Assembly: GCA_934646185.1 (NCBI GenBank)
Contig: CAKUEH010000010.1
Location: forward strand, 1 to 64,000
DNA length: 64,000 nucleotides
Reading direction: 5' to 3'
From: an uncultured Oscillospiraceae bacterium
GTDB taxonomy: Bacteria > Bacillota > Clostridia > Oscillospirales > Oscillospiraceae
The notes under the pieces were generated by a model. It worked only from the letters and a program-made list of their open reading frames with translations. It was not told where the DNA came from and searched no databases. The position numbers were made by a program, and so were the translations under genes. Numbering within the stretch: the stretch's first letter is position 1; each line of letters begins with the position of its first letter. Shown in pieces: positions 7,735-17,649 of this stretch.

Positions 7735-8760
7735 TCAGCCCAGATTGTCGCGGGTCAGCATGTACTGCTGCGCATAGTTGTAGACCTCGGCCTGCTCGCC
7801 CTGGATGATGCGGACGGCCAGCGGGATCAGGCCCTCGCCGTACTTGGCGGGATCGTAGCAGACCGTGCCCTGGAAGCAGTTGTCCTTCTTGAGCATCTCA
7901 ATGCCGACGTCCTCGCCGCCGTGGGAAACGATCATGCAGTCGTCGGAGCGCTTCGCCGTCTCGATCGCGGCCAGAACGCCTGCGGAGGCGGGGTCGGTCA
8001 GGACGCCGAAGAGGATCTTCCGGCTGTCGGGATGGGCCGTCAGGAAGTCGGCGGCGGTGGACTGCGCCTTCGTCTCGTCGTTGTTGAAGTCGATCCAGGT
8101 GACCTGATCGTCCGTAAATTCGATCCCGGCCTCCTGCAGCGCTTCCACGATGCCCTCCAGACGCTGCTTGACCTCGGGGCCGGCCGCGTCGTTGAACTCC
8201 AGAACGAGCTCATCGAAGGAGTTATCCCACTTGTCCGCGACCAGCTCCGCCGCGAACGCGCCGGCCGTCTTGCCGGCGAGCAGGTTGTTGACGCCGAAGA
8301 AATACGCGCCCTCGTAATAGCAGTCGATGGAGATCAGCGGGATCTGCGCCTCGTCGCACATCTGCACGAGCGTCACGCCCACCTCGGGGTTAAAGTTGAA
8401 ATCGACGATGAGATCGACGCCCGCGGTGATGAATGCGTCGATGTTGCTGACCATTTTCTGCGGGTCGCCGGCGGCTTCCGCGTACATGATCTCCACACCG
8501 GCCTCCGCCGCCGCGGCCTCAAGACCGGCGTACAGCTGCTGCGGGAAATCGCTGCCCATGTTGTAGTTGTTGAAGCCGATGACATAAGTGCCCGTTTCTT
8601 CCGTCTGCGCAGGCTCTGCCGGCGCGTCCGTCTTCGTCTCGGCGGGCGCCGCCGTCTCGGCCGGAGCCGCGGTCTCGGCAGGCTGCTTTGCCGCGCAGCC
8701 TACGGCGCTCACGATCAGGAGCATCGCAAGCAGCACGATCAGGATCTTTCTGTTTTTCAT
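7735..8760 (-). CDS. CUT2 sugar-binding lipoprotein (RbsB-like)
   Basis: A 341-residue protein. ATG 8760 (GGAGGA upstream) starts MKNRKILIVLLAMLL...SAVGC, a lipoprotein signal peptide with the lipidated Cys at about residue 21. It is followed by a low-complexity Ala/Glu/Thr/Pro linker to about residue 55. The mature part starts 'TYVIGFNNYNMGSDFPQQLY' and has two periplasmic-binding-protein-I lobes, e.g. 'ITAGVDLIVDFNFNPEVG'. It captures a sugar outside the cell for the adjacent permease/ATPase. In family terms it is close to rhamnose/ribose-type receptors; the ligand is not shown by sequence alone. Confidence 0.92.
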   Translation of the reverse strand: MKNRKILIVLLAMLLIVSAVGCAAKQPAETAAPAETAAPAETKTDAPAEPAQTEETGTYVIGFNNYNMGSDFPQQLYAGLEAAAAEAGVEIMYAEAAGDPQKMVSNIDAFITAGVDLIVDFNFNPEVGVTLVQMCDEAQIPLISIDCYYEGAYFFGVNNLLAGKTAGAFAAELVADKWDNSFDELVLEFNDAAGPEVKQRLEGIVEALQEAGIEFTDDQVTWIDFNNDETKAQSTAADFLTAHPDSRKILFGVLTDPASAGVLAAIETAKRSDDCMIVSHGGEDVGIEMLKKDNCFQGTVCYDPAKYGEGLIPLAVRIIQGEQAEVYNYAQQYMLTRDNLG

Positions 8761-8802
8761 AAGTCTTCCTCCGTTTCTTCGGCGCGTCTGCGTCGTAATC
8801 AT

Positions 8803-8832
8803 TTTTTATCATATAAAATCACATTTTGTCAA
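8803..8832 (-). promoter_or_regulatory. Candidate promoter of the sugar ABC operon
   Basis: On the minus strand TTGACA (8827-8832) is followed after 18 bases by TAAAAA (8803-8808), in an AT-rich stretch upstream of the binding protein. The -35 box is perfect and the -10 box is weak. The rest of the divergent interval 8833-9060 has no gene I can support; a 69-codon frame at 8826-9035 lacks a ribosome binding site. Confidence 0.4.
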
Positions 8833-9064
8833 TACGCAGCAGCACCTTTGTAGACATGGATAAAAACCCGCTGCCGATTTTAGGCATAATCGCCAAGGTT
8901 CTTTCCAATTTGGCCCTTTGCGCCGCCCGGGCCGCCGGTTTTCCGGCGGACTCCGTCCCGTTTCGGCGCCTGTTTTCCGCCCGGAGCACGCGGTTTTTGC
9001 TGCCGCGGGACTCGATCCCCCGCGCTCTCGTTTGATATTTTTTGATTATTTGTGAAATTATCTG

Positions 9065-9093
9065 TTGAATTATGAATTTTTCTTCGCTATACT
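9065..9093 (+). promoter_or_regulatory. Promoter of rhaA
   Basis: TTGAAT (9065-9070) and TATACT (9088-9093) are 17 bases apart, 35 bases before the rhaA start. TGATTATTT (9043-9051), matching one half of the palindrome at the DeoR gene, lies just upstream of the -35 box. Confidence 0.6.
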
Positions 9094-9127
9094 ACAGGCA
9101 GGCATTCAAATTGAAAGGAGCATTCGC

Positions 9128-10408
9128 ATGTTTTATACTCCCACAGATGACAGCATCCTCGAAGGCTATCAAAACGCGAAGGCCGTCTATGCTTCGCTGG
9201 GCCTGGATACGGAACGGGCGCTGGCGCAGTTTGAGAAGGTCGGCATTTCCATCCACAGCTGGGCCGGCGACGATGTGACCGGCTTCGAGATCCACGAGGG
9301 CAGCGTGCATTCCGAGAACACCGTCACCGGCAACTACCCCGGCCGCGCGAGAAACGGCGACGAGCTACGGCAGGATCTGGAGCAGGCCATGCGCTTTTCC
9401 CCCTGCACGCACCGGCTGGGCCTGCAGAGCATGTACGCAGAGCCCAAAACGCCGAAGGAGCGCTGCGACTACGGCGTCGAGGACTTCCGCAGCTGGATCG
9501 ACTTCGCGAAAAAGCATCACATGGCGGTCGATTACAACGTCTCCTATTTTACGCACCCGATGATGAAGGACGGCTGCTCGCTGGCCTCGCCGGACGACGC
9601 GGTGCGCGCCTATTGGGTCAGGGCCGGGATCAACGGGCGGCGCATCTGCGAGGCCATCGGCCGTGAGCTCGGCTGCACGGTATTCAACAACACCTGGACG
9701 CCGGACGGCGTCAAAGACAACACCGTTGACCGCATGGGCTACCGCGCGCGGCTGAAGGACTCGCTCGACCAGATCTACGCCGAGCCGCTCGACAGCCGGT
9801 ATCTGTGCGACTGCATGGAGGGCAAGGTCTTCTCTATCGCCAACGAGTGCTTCACCGCGGGCTCGCATGACTTTTATATCGCATACGCCGCGAAAAACCA
9901 GAAAGGTCTGACCATCGACACCGGCCACTTCCATCCGACGGAAAATTACGCGGATAAGATCTCCGCCGTGTTCCCGTTCGTCGACGGCATGATGTTCCAT
10001 CTGTCGCGCGGCGTGCGCTGGGACTCCGACCACACGCTGACGCAGGACGAGCCATATCTGTTCCAGGTCTTTCAGGAGCTCGTGCGCGCGGATCTGTTAA
10101 ATAAGCGCGTCGCCATCGGGTTGGACTTCTTCGACGCGCAGGTCAACCGCGTCACGGCATGGATCGTCGGTCTCCGCGCCGCGGGAAAGGCGCTGCTCGC
10201 CGCGCTGCTGGAGCCGACCGCGCTGATGCGCGAGGCGGAATATGCCGGAAATCTCGGCAAGCGGATGGCCATGCTGGACGAATGCAAAAATCTTCCGCTG
10301 AACGCGGTCTGGGATTATCTGTGCTGGAAAAAGAACGCCGGCGTCGGCATGAGCTGGCTTGACGAGATGGACCGCTATGAACGCGAGGTCCAGAGAAAGC
10401 GGGTGTGA
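9128..10408 (+). CDS. rhaA: L-rhamnose isomerase
   Basis: A 426-residue protein, the usual length for RhaA, which converts L-rhamnose to L-rhamnulose in the cytoplasm with Mn2+/Zn2+. Family landmarks are all present: SWAGDDVTGFE, TGNYPGRARN, 'ELRQDLEQAMR', 'WTPDGVKDNTVDR', 'DTGHFHPTE' and 'RWDSDH' with metal-binding acids and histidines, and 'IGLDFFDAQVNRVTAWIVG'. ATG 9128 has AAAGGAG eight bases upstream; the upstream extension to 9065 has no such site. No rhamnulokinase or aldolase gene is present in the window. It overlaps the next gene by four bases. Confidence 0.96.
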   Translation: MFYTPTDDSILEGYQNAKAVYASLGLDTERALAQFEKVGISIHSWAGDDVTGFEIHEGSVHSENTVTGNYPGRARNGDELRQDLEQAMRFSPCTHRLGLQSMYAEPKTPKERCDYGVEDFRSWIDFAKKHHMAVDYNVSYFTHPMMKDGCSLASPDDAVRAYWVRAGINGRRICEAIGRELGCTVFNNTWTPDGVKDNTVDRMGYRARLKDSLDQIYAEPLDSRYLCDCMEGKVFSIANECFTAGSHDFYIAYAAKNQKGLTIDTGHFHPTENYADKISAVFPFVDGMMFHLSRGVRWDSDHTLTQDEPYLFQVFQELVRADLLNKRVAIGLDFFDAQVNRVTAWIVGLRAAGKALLAALLEPTALMREAEYAGNLGKRMAMLDECKNLPLNAVWDYLCWKKNAGVGMSWLDEMDRYEREVQRKRV

Positions 10409-11241
10409 GCGTGGACGAACAGCTCCAACGGAAGAATTTCCGCTTTCAGGCGCATAAATCGCTCGGCTTCTGCGCCTCCATCCCTGAAGACGCATACGAC
10501 TGCCTGTCCGGCATCTACGGTCTTCCCGCGCAGGCCCTGCGCGAGGAAGCGGAGCGCTGCGCGCATCTGACCGAACAGGCCGCCGCCGCGCTCCTGCGCG
10601 GGCAGCCGCTGCGGGAGGAGCTGTGGCGGGAGCCGTGTACGATCAGCATTCTGGGCGACTCCATCAGCAGCTATCAGGCCAGCTTCTGGCGCATGTTAAA
10701 GCGTGCGCTGCGCGGCTGCCCCGTCCGCTTCTGCGACCATTCGATCTCCGGCCAGACCTCCGGCGAATTGTTCATCACCATGTATCCGTCCATTTTCCAG
10801 TCCCATGCCGATCTCGCGCACCTCATGATCGGCACGAACGACTGCCGCCGGACTGTGGACGCGCCGCACGCGCTGCATACCGGACTGGAGGAATTCGAGA
10901 AAAACGTCCGCTTTTTGCTCGCCTCCCTGCAATCCGACGGCACGCGGACCGTCGTCTCCTCCATCCCGCCGGTCGACCAGCAGAAGATCAACGCCGTGTT
11001 CCCGGAATACCGGCTCGAATATTTTGAGCCCGACCGGGCAGCCTTCAACGGCGTCCTGCGGCGGGCCGCGGAGGACTTCGGCGCCGTCTTCAACGACATG
11101 GAGCCGGTCTACGCGGCCTTCTCCCCCGCCGAGCTGACCATTGAAGACGGCGTGCATCTGAACGGGCACGCGCACGGTCTGCTGGCCGCGCGGGTATGGG
11201 CGCTGTTTCAATCCATCCGAACCGAACAGACGGCCGGCTGA
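10405..11241 (+). CDS. SGNH/GDSL-type hydrolase (putative deacetylase of sugars)
   Basis: A 278-residue protein starting with GTG 10405, overlapping the rhaA stop (GTGA). It has the SGNH blocks: GDSIS near residue 85 (nucleophile Ser), 'SGQTSGE' (oxyanion Gly), IGTND (Asn) and 'DGVHLNGHAHG' (catalytic Asp and His). An N-terminal region of about 75 residues has no recognised fold. No signal peptide, so it acts in the cytoplasm. Coupling to rhaA suggests removal of O-acetyl groups from imported rhamnose-containing oligosaccharides (inference); rhamnogalacturonan acetylesterases belong to this superfamily. Confidence 0.8.
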   Translation: MSVDEQLQRKNFRFQAHKSLGFCASIPEDAYDCLSGIYGLPAQALREEAERCAHLTEQAAAALLRGQPLREELWREPCTISILGDSISSYQASFWRMLKRALRGCPVRFCDHSISGQTSGELFITMYPSIFQSHADLAHLMIGTNDCRRTVDAPHALHTGLEEFEKNVRFLLASLQSDGTRTVVSSIPPVDQQKINAVFPEYRLEYFEPDRAAFNGVLRRAAEDFGAVFNDMEPVYAAFSPAELTIEDGVHLNGHAHGLLAARVWALFQSIRTEQTAG

Positions 11242-11255
11242 ACCGGCATAAAATG

Positions 11256-11291
11256 ACCGCAGGGACATGTCTGCATGTCCCTGCGGTTTTT
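11256..11291 (+). terminator. Terminator between convergent operons
   Basis: A 14-bp perfect stem (11256-11269 with 11274-11287) and loop TCTG, followed by five T on the plus strand. It ends the rhaA-SGNH operon and, as a hairpin, may also serve the minus-strand gene ending at 11298. Confidence 0.88.
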
Positions 11292-11297
11292 GTCGCT

Positions 11298-13280
11298 TCA
11301 GTTCATCCGGAAATCCATCCGGTACGGCACGGGCGCGATTTTTTCCGCCGCCTCACGTCCGAGGCCGTACTTTTTCTGCTGGAGCGCGAGCCATACCTCC
11401 GACATCGTCTGCTCGCCCTCGCGAATATCGGGCACGATCAGCCCGCCGTCCTGCAGCAGGATCGCCTCTGCCTCCTCCAGCCGCTCCAGTCCGACCAGCG
11501 CCTGCGCTTCGGACAGCCGGACGCGCGGCAGCACCCGCAGCTCCGGCGGCGCAGCCGCGATCAGACGCAGCGCTTCGCCGTACTGCCGCGCCTCCAGCAG
11601 CACCCGCAGCGCGAATTTCAGCACGGACGCGTCCTCCGGCGCGGCCTCGGCCGCCTGACGCGCGTATACCGCGGCGCGCTCCGGCTCGTCCTGCATGAGG
11701 TGCAGACAGCTGCATGCGTATTTTACCCAGGCACAGCACGCGAGACTGTCGGCGCGTGCAAGCGCGTCCCGTGCATCCGCAAAGCGCCCCTGCGTCAGCA
11801 GCGCCGCACCGAGCTGCAGCCAGGTGTGCCAGTTTTCACGCGCCGCACCCTGCGCCGCCTGCGCAAGAAGCGGGAGATAGCGCGCATCCGGCAGCCAGGA
11901 CGATACCGGCTCGCGCGGGTCGTATTCGCCCATCGCCCCGCGTTCGAGCAGCGCGCGCCACGGCGCCTGCTCCGCGCCCGGCTCGCCGAAGTCCAGCTGC
12001 GGCGACAGCGGCGGCTCGCCCGCGTGCGCGCGCCGCAGGTTTTCCAGCGCGCCCCAGCCGCTTCCGCGGCAAAGAAGCGCCTGCGCCGGGCGCTTTGCCA
12101 TGGTGTCGCGCGTCTGCCGCAGCAGCTGTTCCAGCCGCTCCTGCGGGATGAGCGTCTCGAGCCGCGCTTCCACCGCCGCCTGCGCGCCGTGCCACGCGCC
12201 GTGGATCTGCGCCGGGTCGGCGTTCATCGCACCGTAGGCCTCCAGCCATTCCCACGCCGTGCGCGGCGGCATGGGCAGGCACTCATACTGCGTCTGCGCA
12301 AGCCCCGCCTGAATTTCGATGTAGCGGTCGTCCGGGCCTCCGGACAGGAATTCCTGCCACCGCGCGCTTCCGCGCGTCTGGCCCCAGACGAACAGCTTCC
12401 GCCCGCGCTGGCGGCGCGTCGAGGTCTGCACCAGCCCCCAGCCGTCCGCGTTCAGGTGCGCGATATACTTCCGCCGCTCCGGCGCGATCTTCCAAAAATG
12501 GTCGACCGCCTTCGGATTGTTCACCGGGTAGGTCACGTCGTCGCCGCCGCGGTCGACCGGCACGCTGTCCTTGAAGATCACGCCGTCCCGCGCGACATAC
12601 GCCGCGTCCGCCGGAACGACCACGCGCCCGCCGCGCCATTCCGGCACGGCGATATTGCTCCACCAGTAGGTCGGGACGGTCTGCGCGTTTTCATTGACCA
12701 GCCGCATCCGCGCCAGCAGCACCCGCGAGCCGTCCGGCAGGAAAAAATCCATCTGGAAGCTCACGCCGCGCAGCCGCTCGTATTCATACATGCGCAGCAC
12801 CGGCGTGCCGTCCGCGAGCTGCGTCCGGGCGGCGAACAGCGGCGAGCAGGTGAACGGGTTATGGCCGATGATCGAGGCGTTCCACTCCACGCCGCCGGAA
12901 AACCACGAATTGCGCATGGCGAGATTGCCGGCGTACAGCGTTTTGTTCTGATACAGCAGATCTCTGCCGGACGCCTTGTCTGTCAGCGAGATCAGCCGTC
13001 CGCCGAGCTCCGGCAGAAACCGCGCGCGCAGAAATTCGTTTTCCAGCACGATGCTGCGATAACAGCGCTCCGTCTGCTCGCGCGTGTACACGTCCTGCGG
13101 CCGGTACGGGAACACGTTGCTCCGGAAGCCGTAGCCGAGGAAGATCTCGTCGTCCTCGTCGAGCACGGCCTTTGTGTTCTGCTGCACGTTGGCCAGTCCC
13201 TCCAGCCCCGGCAGACTGCTCTGCTCCCCGATCCGGACCGACCGGATCCGGTAGTCCTCCTGATAGAATTCCGTCATCAT
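11298..13280 (-). CDS. DUF5107 domain protein with TPR-like C-terminal half
   Basis: About 660 residues. The N-terminal 380 residues form a beta-rich DUF5107 region, with 'LENEFLRARFLPELGGRLISL' resembling galactose-mutarotase-like sugar-binding folds. The C-terminal part (about 420-640) is helical with repeated A..A..A patterns typical of tetratricopeptide repeats. No signal peptide. Start choice is weak: ATG-ATG at 13280/13277 has no clear ribosome binding site, and a TTG at about 13310 follows GAAAGGCGG. Last gene of the glycan operon after the GH98 gene. DUF5107-TPR proteins are often found in carbohydrate loci, where an enzymatic or sugar-binding role is suspected but not established to my knowledge. 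Confidence 0.75.
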   Translation of the reverse strand: MMTEFYQEDYRIRSVRIGEQSSLPGLEGLANVQQNTKAVLDEDDEIFLGYGFRSNVFPYRPQDVYTREQTERCYRSIVLENEFLRARFLPELGGRLISLTDKASGRDLLYQNKTLYAGNLAMRNSWFSGGVEWNASIIGHNPFTCSPLFAARTQLADGTPVLRMYEYERLRGVSFQMDFFLPDGSRVLLARMRLVNENAQTVPTYWWSNIAVPEWRGGRVVVPADAAYVARDGVIFKDSVPVDRGGDDVTYPVNNPKAVDHFWKIAPERRKYIAHLNADGWGLVQTSTRRQRGRKLFVWGQTRGSARWQEFLSGGPDDRYIEIQAGLAQTQYECLPMPPRTAWEWLEAYGAMNADPAQIHGAWHGAQAAVEARLETLIPQERLEQLLRQTRDTMAKRPAQALLCRGSGWGALENLRRAHAGEPPLSPQLDFGEPGAEQAPWRALLERGAMGEYDPREPVSSWLPDARYLPLLAQAAQGAARENWHTWLQLGAALLTQGRFADARDALARADSLACCAWVKYACSCLHLMQDEPERAAVYARQAAEAAPEDASVLKFALRVLLEARQYGEALRLIAAAPPELRVLPRVRLSEAQALVGLERLEEAEAILLQDGGLIVPDIREGEQTMSEVWLALQQKKYGLGREAAEKIAPVPYRMDFRMN

Positions 13281-13340
13281 CGTCAACCATCCGGCCGTCT
13301 GCGCAGGCAAAGGGCCGCCTTTCTTCGTAAAATCGATCTG

Positions 13341-13365
13341 CGGGGACGGGCTGCGCCCGTCCCCG
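13341..13365 (-). terminator. Hairpin between GH98 gene and DUF5107 gene
   Basis: CGGGGACGGG (13341-13350) pairs with CCCGTCCCCG (13356-13365). On the minus strand it follows the GH98 stop by 16 bases but has only a short, delayed T run, so partial termination or mRNA stabilisation is more likely than full termination. Confidence 0.4.
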
Positions 13366-13380
13366 CGTAATGTGTTCCGA

Positions 13381-16300
13381 TCATTTGGCAATGAATGTTT
13401 TGTGGAAGCGCGCCGCGATCGCCGCGTATTCCGCGCGCGTCGTCCGCCCCTGCGGGTTGAACAGATCGCCGCTGCCGCGGATGAGCCCGGCTTCAACCGC
13501 CCAGCCGAACGCATCGCGCGCATACGCGCTGATCTTTTCCGCATCGCGATAGCCGCTCAGATCCGCGCGGGCGCTGACGTCGATGCCCTTGTATGCGGCA
13601 TAGCGGTACAGGATCGTGACCAGCTGCTCTCTGGTGATGGCGTCGCCGACACCGAACGCGCCGCTGCCGTAGCCGTTGACGAGCGCGTTCCGCTCGGCCC
13701 AGACGAGCGCGTCGGCGTAATACGCGCCGCGCTTTGCGTCGGTGAAGCTGCACGTGCCGGAGACCGCCGGGCTGCCGTCCATGCGGTACAGAACCGCCGT
13801 CAGCTGTGCGCGCGTCAGATTTTCAAGCGGCGAGAAGGCGCTGCCGGACGTGCCGTTCATCAGGCCGTTTTCCGCCGCGTACATCACGTCGCCGTAATAC
13901 CACGCGCCGCTTCTGACATCCGCAAAGTCATACGCGGGCTTCGTCTGCGTGGGCCTGGAGACGGGCGCGGGATGCACAGGCACGGGCGGGACGACCGGCT
14001 CATCCGGCTCGGCCGCGTCGTCCTCGCGCGTCACGGTGAAGGAAACGAAGCCGTTGTGCTCGACCGTGATCGTCCATTCGTGCTCGCCGGTCTTTTCTAC
14101 CGTGTAATTCATCAGCTTGCGGATGTACACGGAGTCTTCAAACGTGATCTGCGGCTCCTTGTCCATGTCCAGAACGATCACGCTCGTGCGCAGCTCGTGG
14201 TCGGGGTTCGTGTCGGCGGCCATGTTGTCCGCCAGATCGTCCAGCACCTGCAAAACTCTGACGATGCCGATATTGCCGCCGCCGGTTTTCCAGTCGTCGC
14301 TCTCCCAGATCTCCGTGCAGTCATAGCGGTAGTTGCTCAGATCGACGCGGATCTCCTTTTCTCCCTCGGTGAGGACCGCAAAGGCATGGTTGCCGAGGGT
14401 GACGGACGCGCGGTTGAATTTGTCGGCCGTCAGGTCAAAGTCCGCGCGCATATCGGCCTGCTTGTTTTCCGCGTAGTTCATGACGTACCAGCTCTTGCCG
14501 CTGTGGTTTGCCCATGCGTCGCCGGTATATTCCTGCGTATAGACCTTGTCCAGCTCCGCCTTCAGCGCCTCGGCCGAGCCTAGGTTCTCGCGGACGACCA
14601 GATCGTAGCCCTCCAGCTCGCTCTGCGGGCAGGACGGGGGCACGACGGGGACGATGCCGTATTTGCCGGTCGTGTAATAAAGCCGGGAGGTATTTCTGTC
14701 GATGTTGACGTTATACCAGTTGGCGCTGTCCACGATGACGGCCCTGCAGGCCTCCTTCACCTCTTCGCGGCTGGCGATTTGGATCTCGCCCTTGACAAGC
14801 CGGCTCATCATCGGGGCGATGGAATACTGGTAGGTCGGGATGCGCTTGCCGTTGATGGCCTGCGTCGCGTAACCGGCCTCGTTCAGGAAGCAGGTCGCGC
14901 CGTAGCCCGCCGCGCGCGCGATGGACATGGTGTGCAGATTGCTGGGCATGGACAGGCAGAGGCGCCAGTAATTCTGGAAGATATAGTCCGTGTCGCCGGT
15001 CGTGACCCAGAAGGGCTTGCCGAGCTGCTCGCTCTCCCAGTGCCACCAGTCGGAGGAAATGCCCCAGTTGCCGCAGTATTCGCTCAGCCAGAGGCCGAGC
15101 AGCATCGAATCCGTAACGGAGCGCGCCATGGATTCCTTGTACATCAGAACGATGTTTTCCTTGTTCTCCCGGAACAGCCGCGCCATTGCCGGGCTGGATT
15201 CCAGGCAGTACTGGAACAGTCCGCCGGGACGCAGCGTGGTATCGGACTCCGCGTCGATGGCGAATTCCTTGTTGGTATCCGTCCAGATGAACAGCATGCC
15301 GTTGTCGACCGCGATCTCCGCAGCCTCGTACAGATAGGCGTTCGGGCTGAGCAGGCCGTTGTGTCTGGGATAGTTGTACATCTCCGCCGCCGTGAAGCCC
15401 TGGAGGCAGGAGTAGGTCTGCGCCAGATGCTCCAGGAATTCGAAGCTGTAGCCGAGCTCGTAGGTGCATTCGCCGCCGTGTACCTGGAACGCGCAGGGGA
15501 TGTTGTTCTCCTGGCACTGTCTGATCGCGTTTTCCGCGGCCTCCGCCGCCGTCACATACGGGCAGTACTGGTTGCCGCCGCCGACCATTTTCTCGGCGCC
15601 CGGCCGGTCATAGCCGTTCGTGGCGGAGAGAATGACCATCATCGTATACGGCTTCAGCTCGTCCGGGACCGCCTCCCATGCGGCCTTCACCGAATAGCCG
15701 GGATCGCTCTGCTCGTAGATCGTCTCCATCGTGTAGACGTAATAGCCGATCAGATACAGCGGGTTTTCCGCGTTGACGACGCGCCGGAGCTCGGGTTTGG
15801 GCTGCGGCGTGACCGCCGTGCTCTTGTCGACCACGAGGATCGCGTTTGCCCAGATCGCGCGCGACGGGCTCTTGGCATCCACCGCATAGATCGTCAGACG
15901 CTCCGTGCCCTTCGGGATGGCGACCTCGATGTGCTCCGCCGGGTCCGCGGCGTTCATTTCTTTGCTGGTATATACCGGCTTGCCGTCCGCCTCGACCGTA
16001 AAGACCGTCTGGCCGATGTTGTTCATCACGGCGTCGACGCCGATCTCCGCCTTGAGCATCGTCACGCCCATGCCGGCGATATCATACGTGGCAAACGCCT
16101 TTGCGTTGCCGGTCAGACCCTTGACGTAGATCTGCTTCTTTCCGTCCGCGTCACGGAGCGTCATTTTGCCGTCCTTCTTCAGCGGATCCTTGCCTTCCAT
16201 GTAGTCATAGATGCTGGTCTGCTCGCTCAGCCAAAGCTCGTTTTCCCCGAGCTCCGGCGCGTCGGGCAGCTCGGGCTCCTCGCTGCCGCTGCCGAAGATC

Positions 16301-17597
16301 AGCTTCGCGTCACCCCACATGGCGTCGTTGGAGCCGTAGTTGCGGTTATCATCGGTCGACAGCTGGCTGCCGGTCGTGGCATACCAGTAGTTGCGGCATT
16401 CCAGCTTCAGTGTCTTCGTGCCGCTGGGGATATCGACCTCGATATGGCGGCTGGAATCCGGATAGACCAGCTCGTCCGCGCCGGTCTGATAGACGGGCAC
16501 GCCGTCGGCGTAGACGATAAACTGCGCCGCGTGCTCTTCGATCGCGGTCGGGTCAGCGTCGAGCTTCGCCTTGTGCTCCATATACTGGTCGTACCAGTAG
16601 TCGCAGATGCCGATATCCGCCGTCAGCTTTTCGGCGTTCATGCCGGTGATGTCATAGATCGCGTAGGAGTCCGGCTTCATGCCGAGGCCCTTTTCGTAGA
16701 TCTTCGACTTGCCGTTCATATAGGTCGAGAACGTGGGCAGCTCGTCGAGCTTGTTCAGATAGAACGAATACTGCGGGATCCGGTCCTTCTGGACGCCGTA
16801 TGCCGTGTAGTCCAGGCTGATGCGGTTAAAGAAGGAGAGCTGGCTCTTCCAGTCCATGTCGGACAGGTATTTCCATGTCTTGCTGCTCTTCCGGACCGTC
16901 AGCGTCGGGTTGCCCCACTCGGAATCGGAAGCGAAATTCGTGTTCGGGTCGTTGCCAGTCGCCGAGCCGTAGGCCTTGTTGACCAGCTTCAGCTCCTTCG
17001 TGCCCTCGGGAATGTCCACGCTGATATGGCGGCCGTTCGTCGGGTTGAGCAGCTCGCTCCTGTAGATCTGCACGCCGTCGGCGTAGATCTCAAACTGGCA
17101 GCGGCCCTTGGTATTCGTCTCCACGTCGCCGCCGTTTTGCTTCCACGGCTCGAGCTTGGTGAATTCCACACCGATATCGCTTTCAAATTTCACGGCCTTC
17201 AGGCCGGAAATATCGTAAATGATCGTCGCGTCCGGCGCAACGCCGAGGCACTTTTCAAACAGCACCGGCTTCGTTGTATCGCCGTTCATGTAGATGCCGG
17301 AGCCGGGATAGCGTTCCTGCTCCGTGCTGGGATCGCCCGGCGTGTCGCAGTACCACGGATATTCGGAGCAGTGGTTCTTCTGCACGCCGAAATCCGCGCC
17401 GTGCGCGTCGTTATAGTGCTTCGCGCTTACCCATTCCAGGTCGGAGAGATACACGCCGTCAGCGTTTGCAGAGGTCGACCCCCCCCGGTTCCAGAATTTG
17501 CCTCTGCGTTGGCTGTCACGCTGAGCGCCGGTATCATTCCCAGCAGCAGCGCCGCAGCCAGCAGGAAAGAGGCGATCTGTTTCCATTTCTTCTTCAT
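13381..17597 (-). CDS. GH98 endo-glycosidase with NPCBM modules and SLH anchor; frame broken at a G8 run
   Basis: ATG 17597 with AAGGAAGGG upstream encodes a signal peptide MKKKWKQIASFLLAAALLL...TANA. After 37 codons the minus strand has eight G (17479-17486), which shift the frame. Nine (or six) G would join the signal peptide to an open frame of about 1360 residues. In order: three NPCBM-like carbohydrate-binding modules (each ending with 'HI.V.IP.GT..L' type strands; rough residues 45-230, 240-440, 455-610), a GH98 catalytic barrel (about 625-935, starting 'NPLYLIGYYVY', with the candidate general acid in 'TAAEMYNY'), a GH98 C-terminal beta domain (to about 1190) and three SLH repeats (about 1210-1400). 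GH98 includes endo-beta-galactosidases that release blood group A/B glycans and some xylanases; NPCBM was first noted beside GH98. SLH repeats would hold it on the cell wall. As sequenced the signal peptide and enzyme are out of frame. Confidence 0.8.
17479..17486 (-). repeat. G8 homopolymer (C8 on plus strand) causing frameshift
   Basis: Eight identical bases lie directly after the signal-peptide coding segment of the GH98 gene. With eight G the signal-peptide frame runs 'GTGGGRPLQ...' and stops within about 20 codons. With nine G it enters the NPCBM-GH98-SLH frame. Such tracts slip during replication and are also prone to sequencing error. Confidence 0.85.
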
Positions 17598-17649
17598 GCG
17601 ATTCCCTTCCTTTTCACTTATTTTTCATATCGAACAATGGAAGCGCAGC

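Noticed and set aside
8826..9035. 69-codon plus-strand frame between the sugar ABC operon and rhaA
   Set aside because: It has no ribosome binding site, unlikely composition and lies across the divergent promoter region.
13281..13544. N-terminal extension of the DUF5107 protein to 13544
   Set aside because: It overlaps the SLH-coding end of the GH98 gene in another frame and reads as arginine-rich nonsense.
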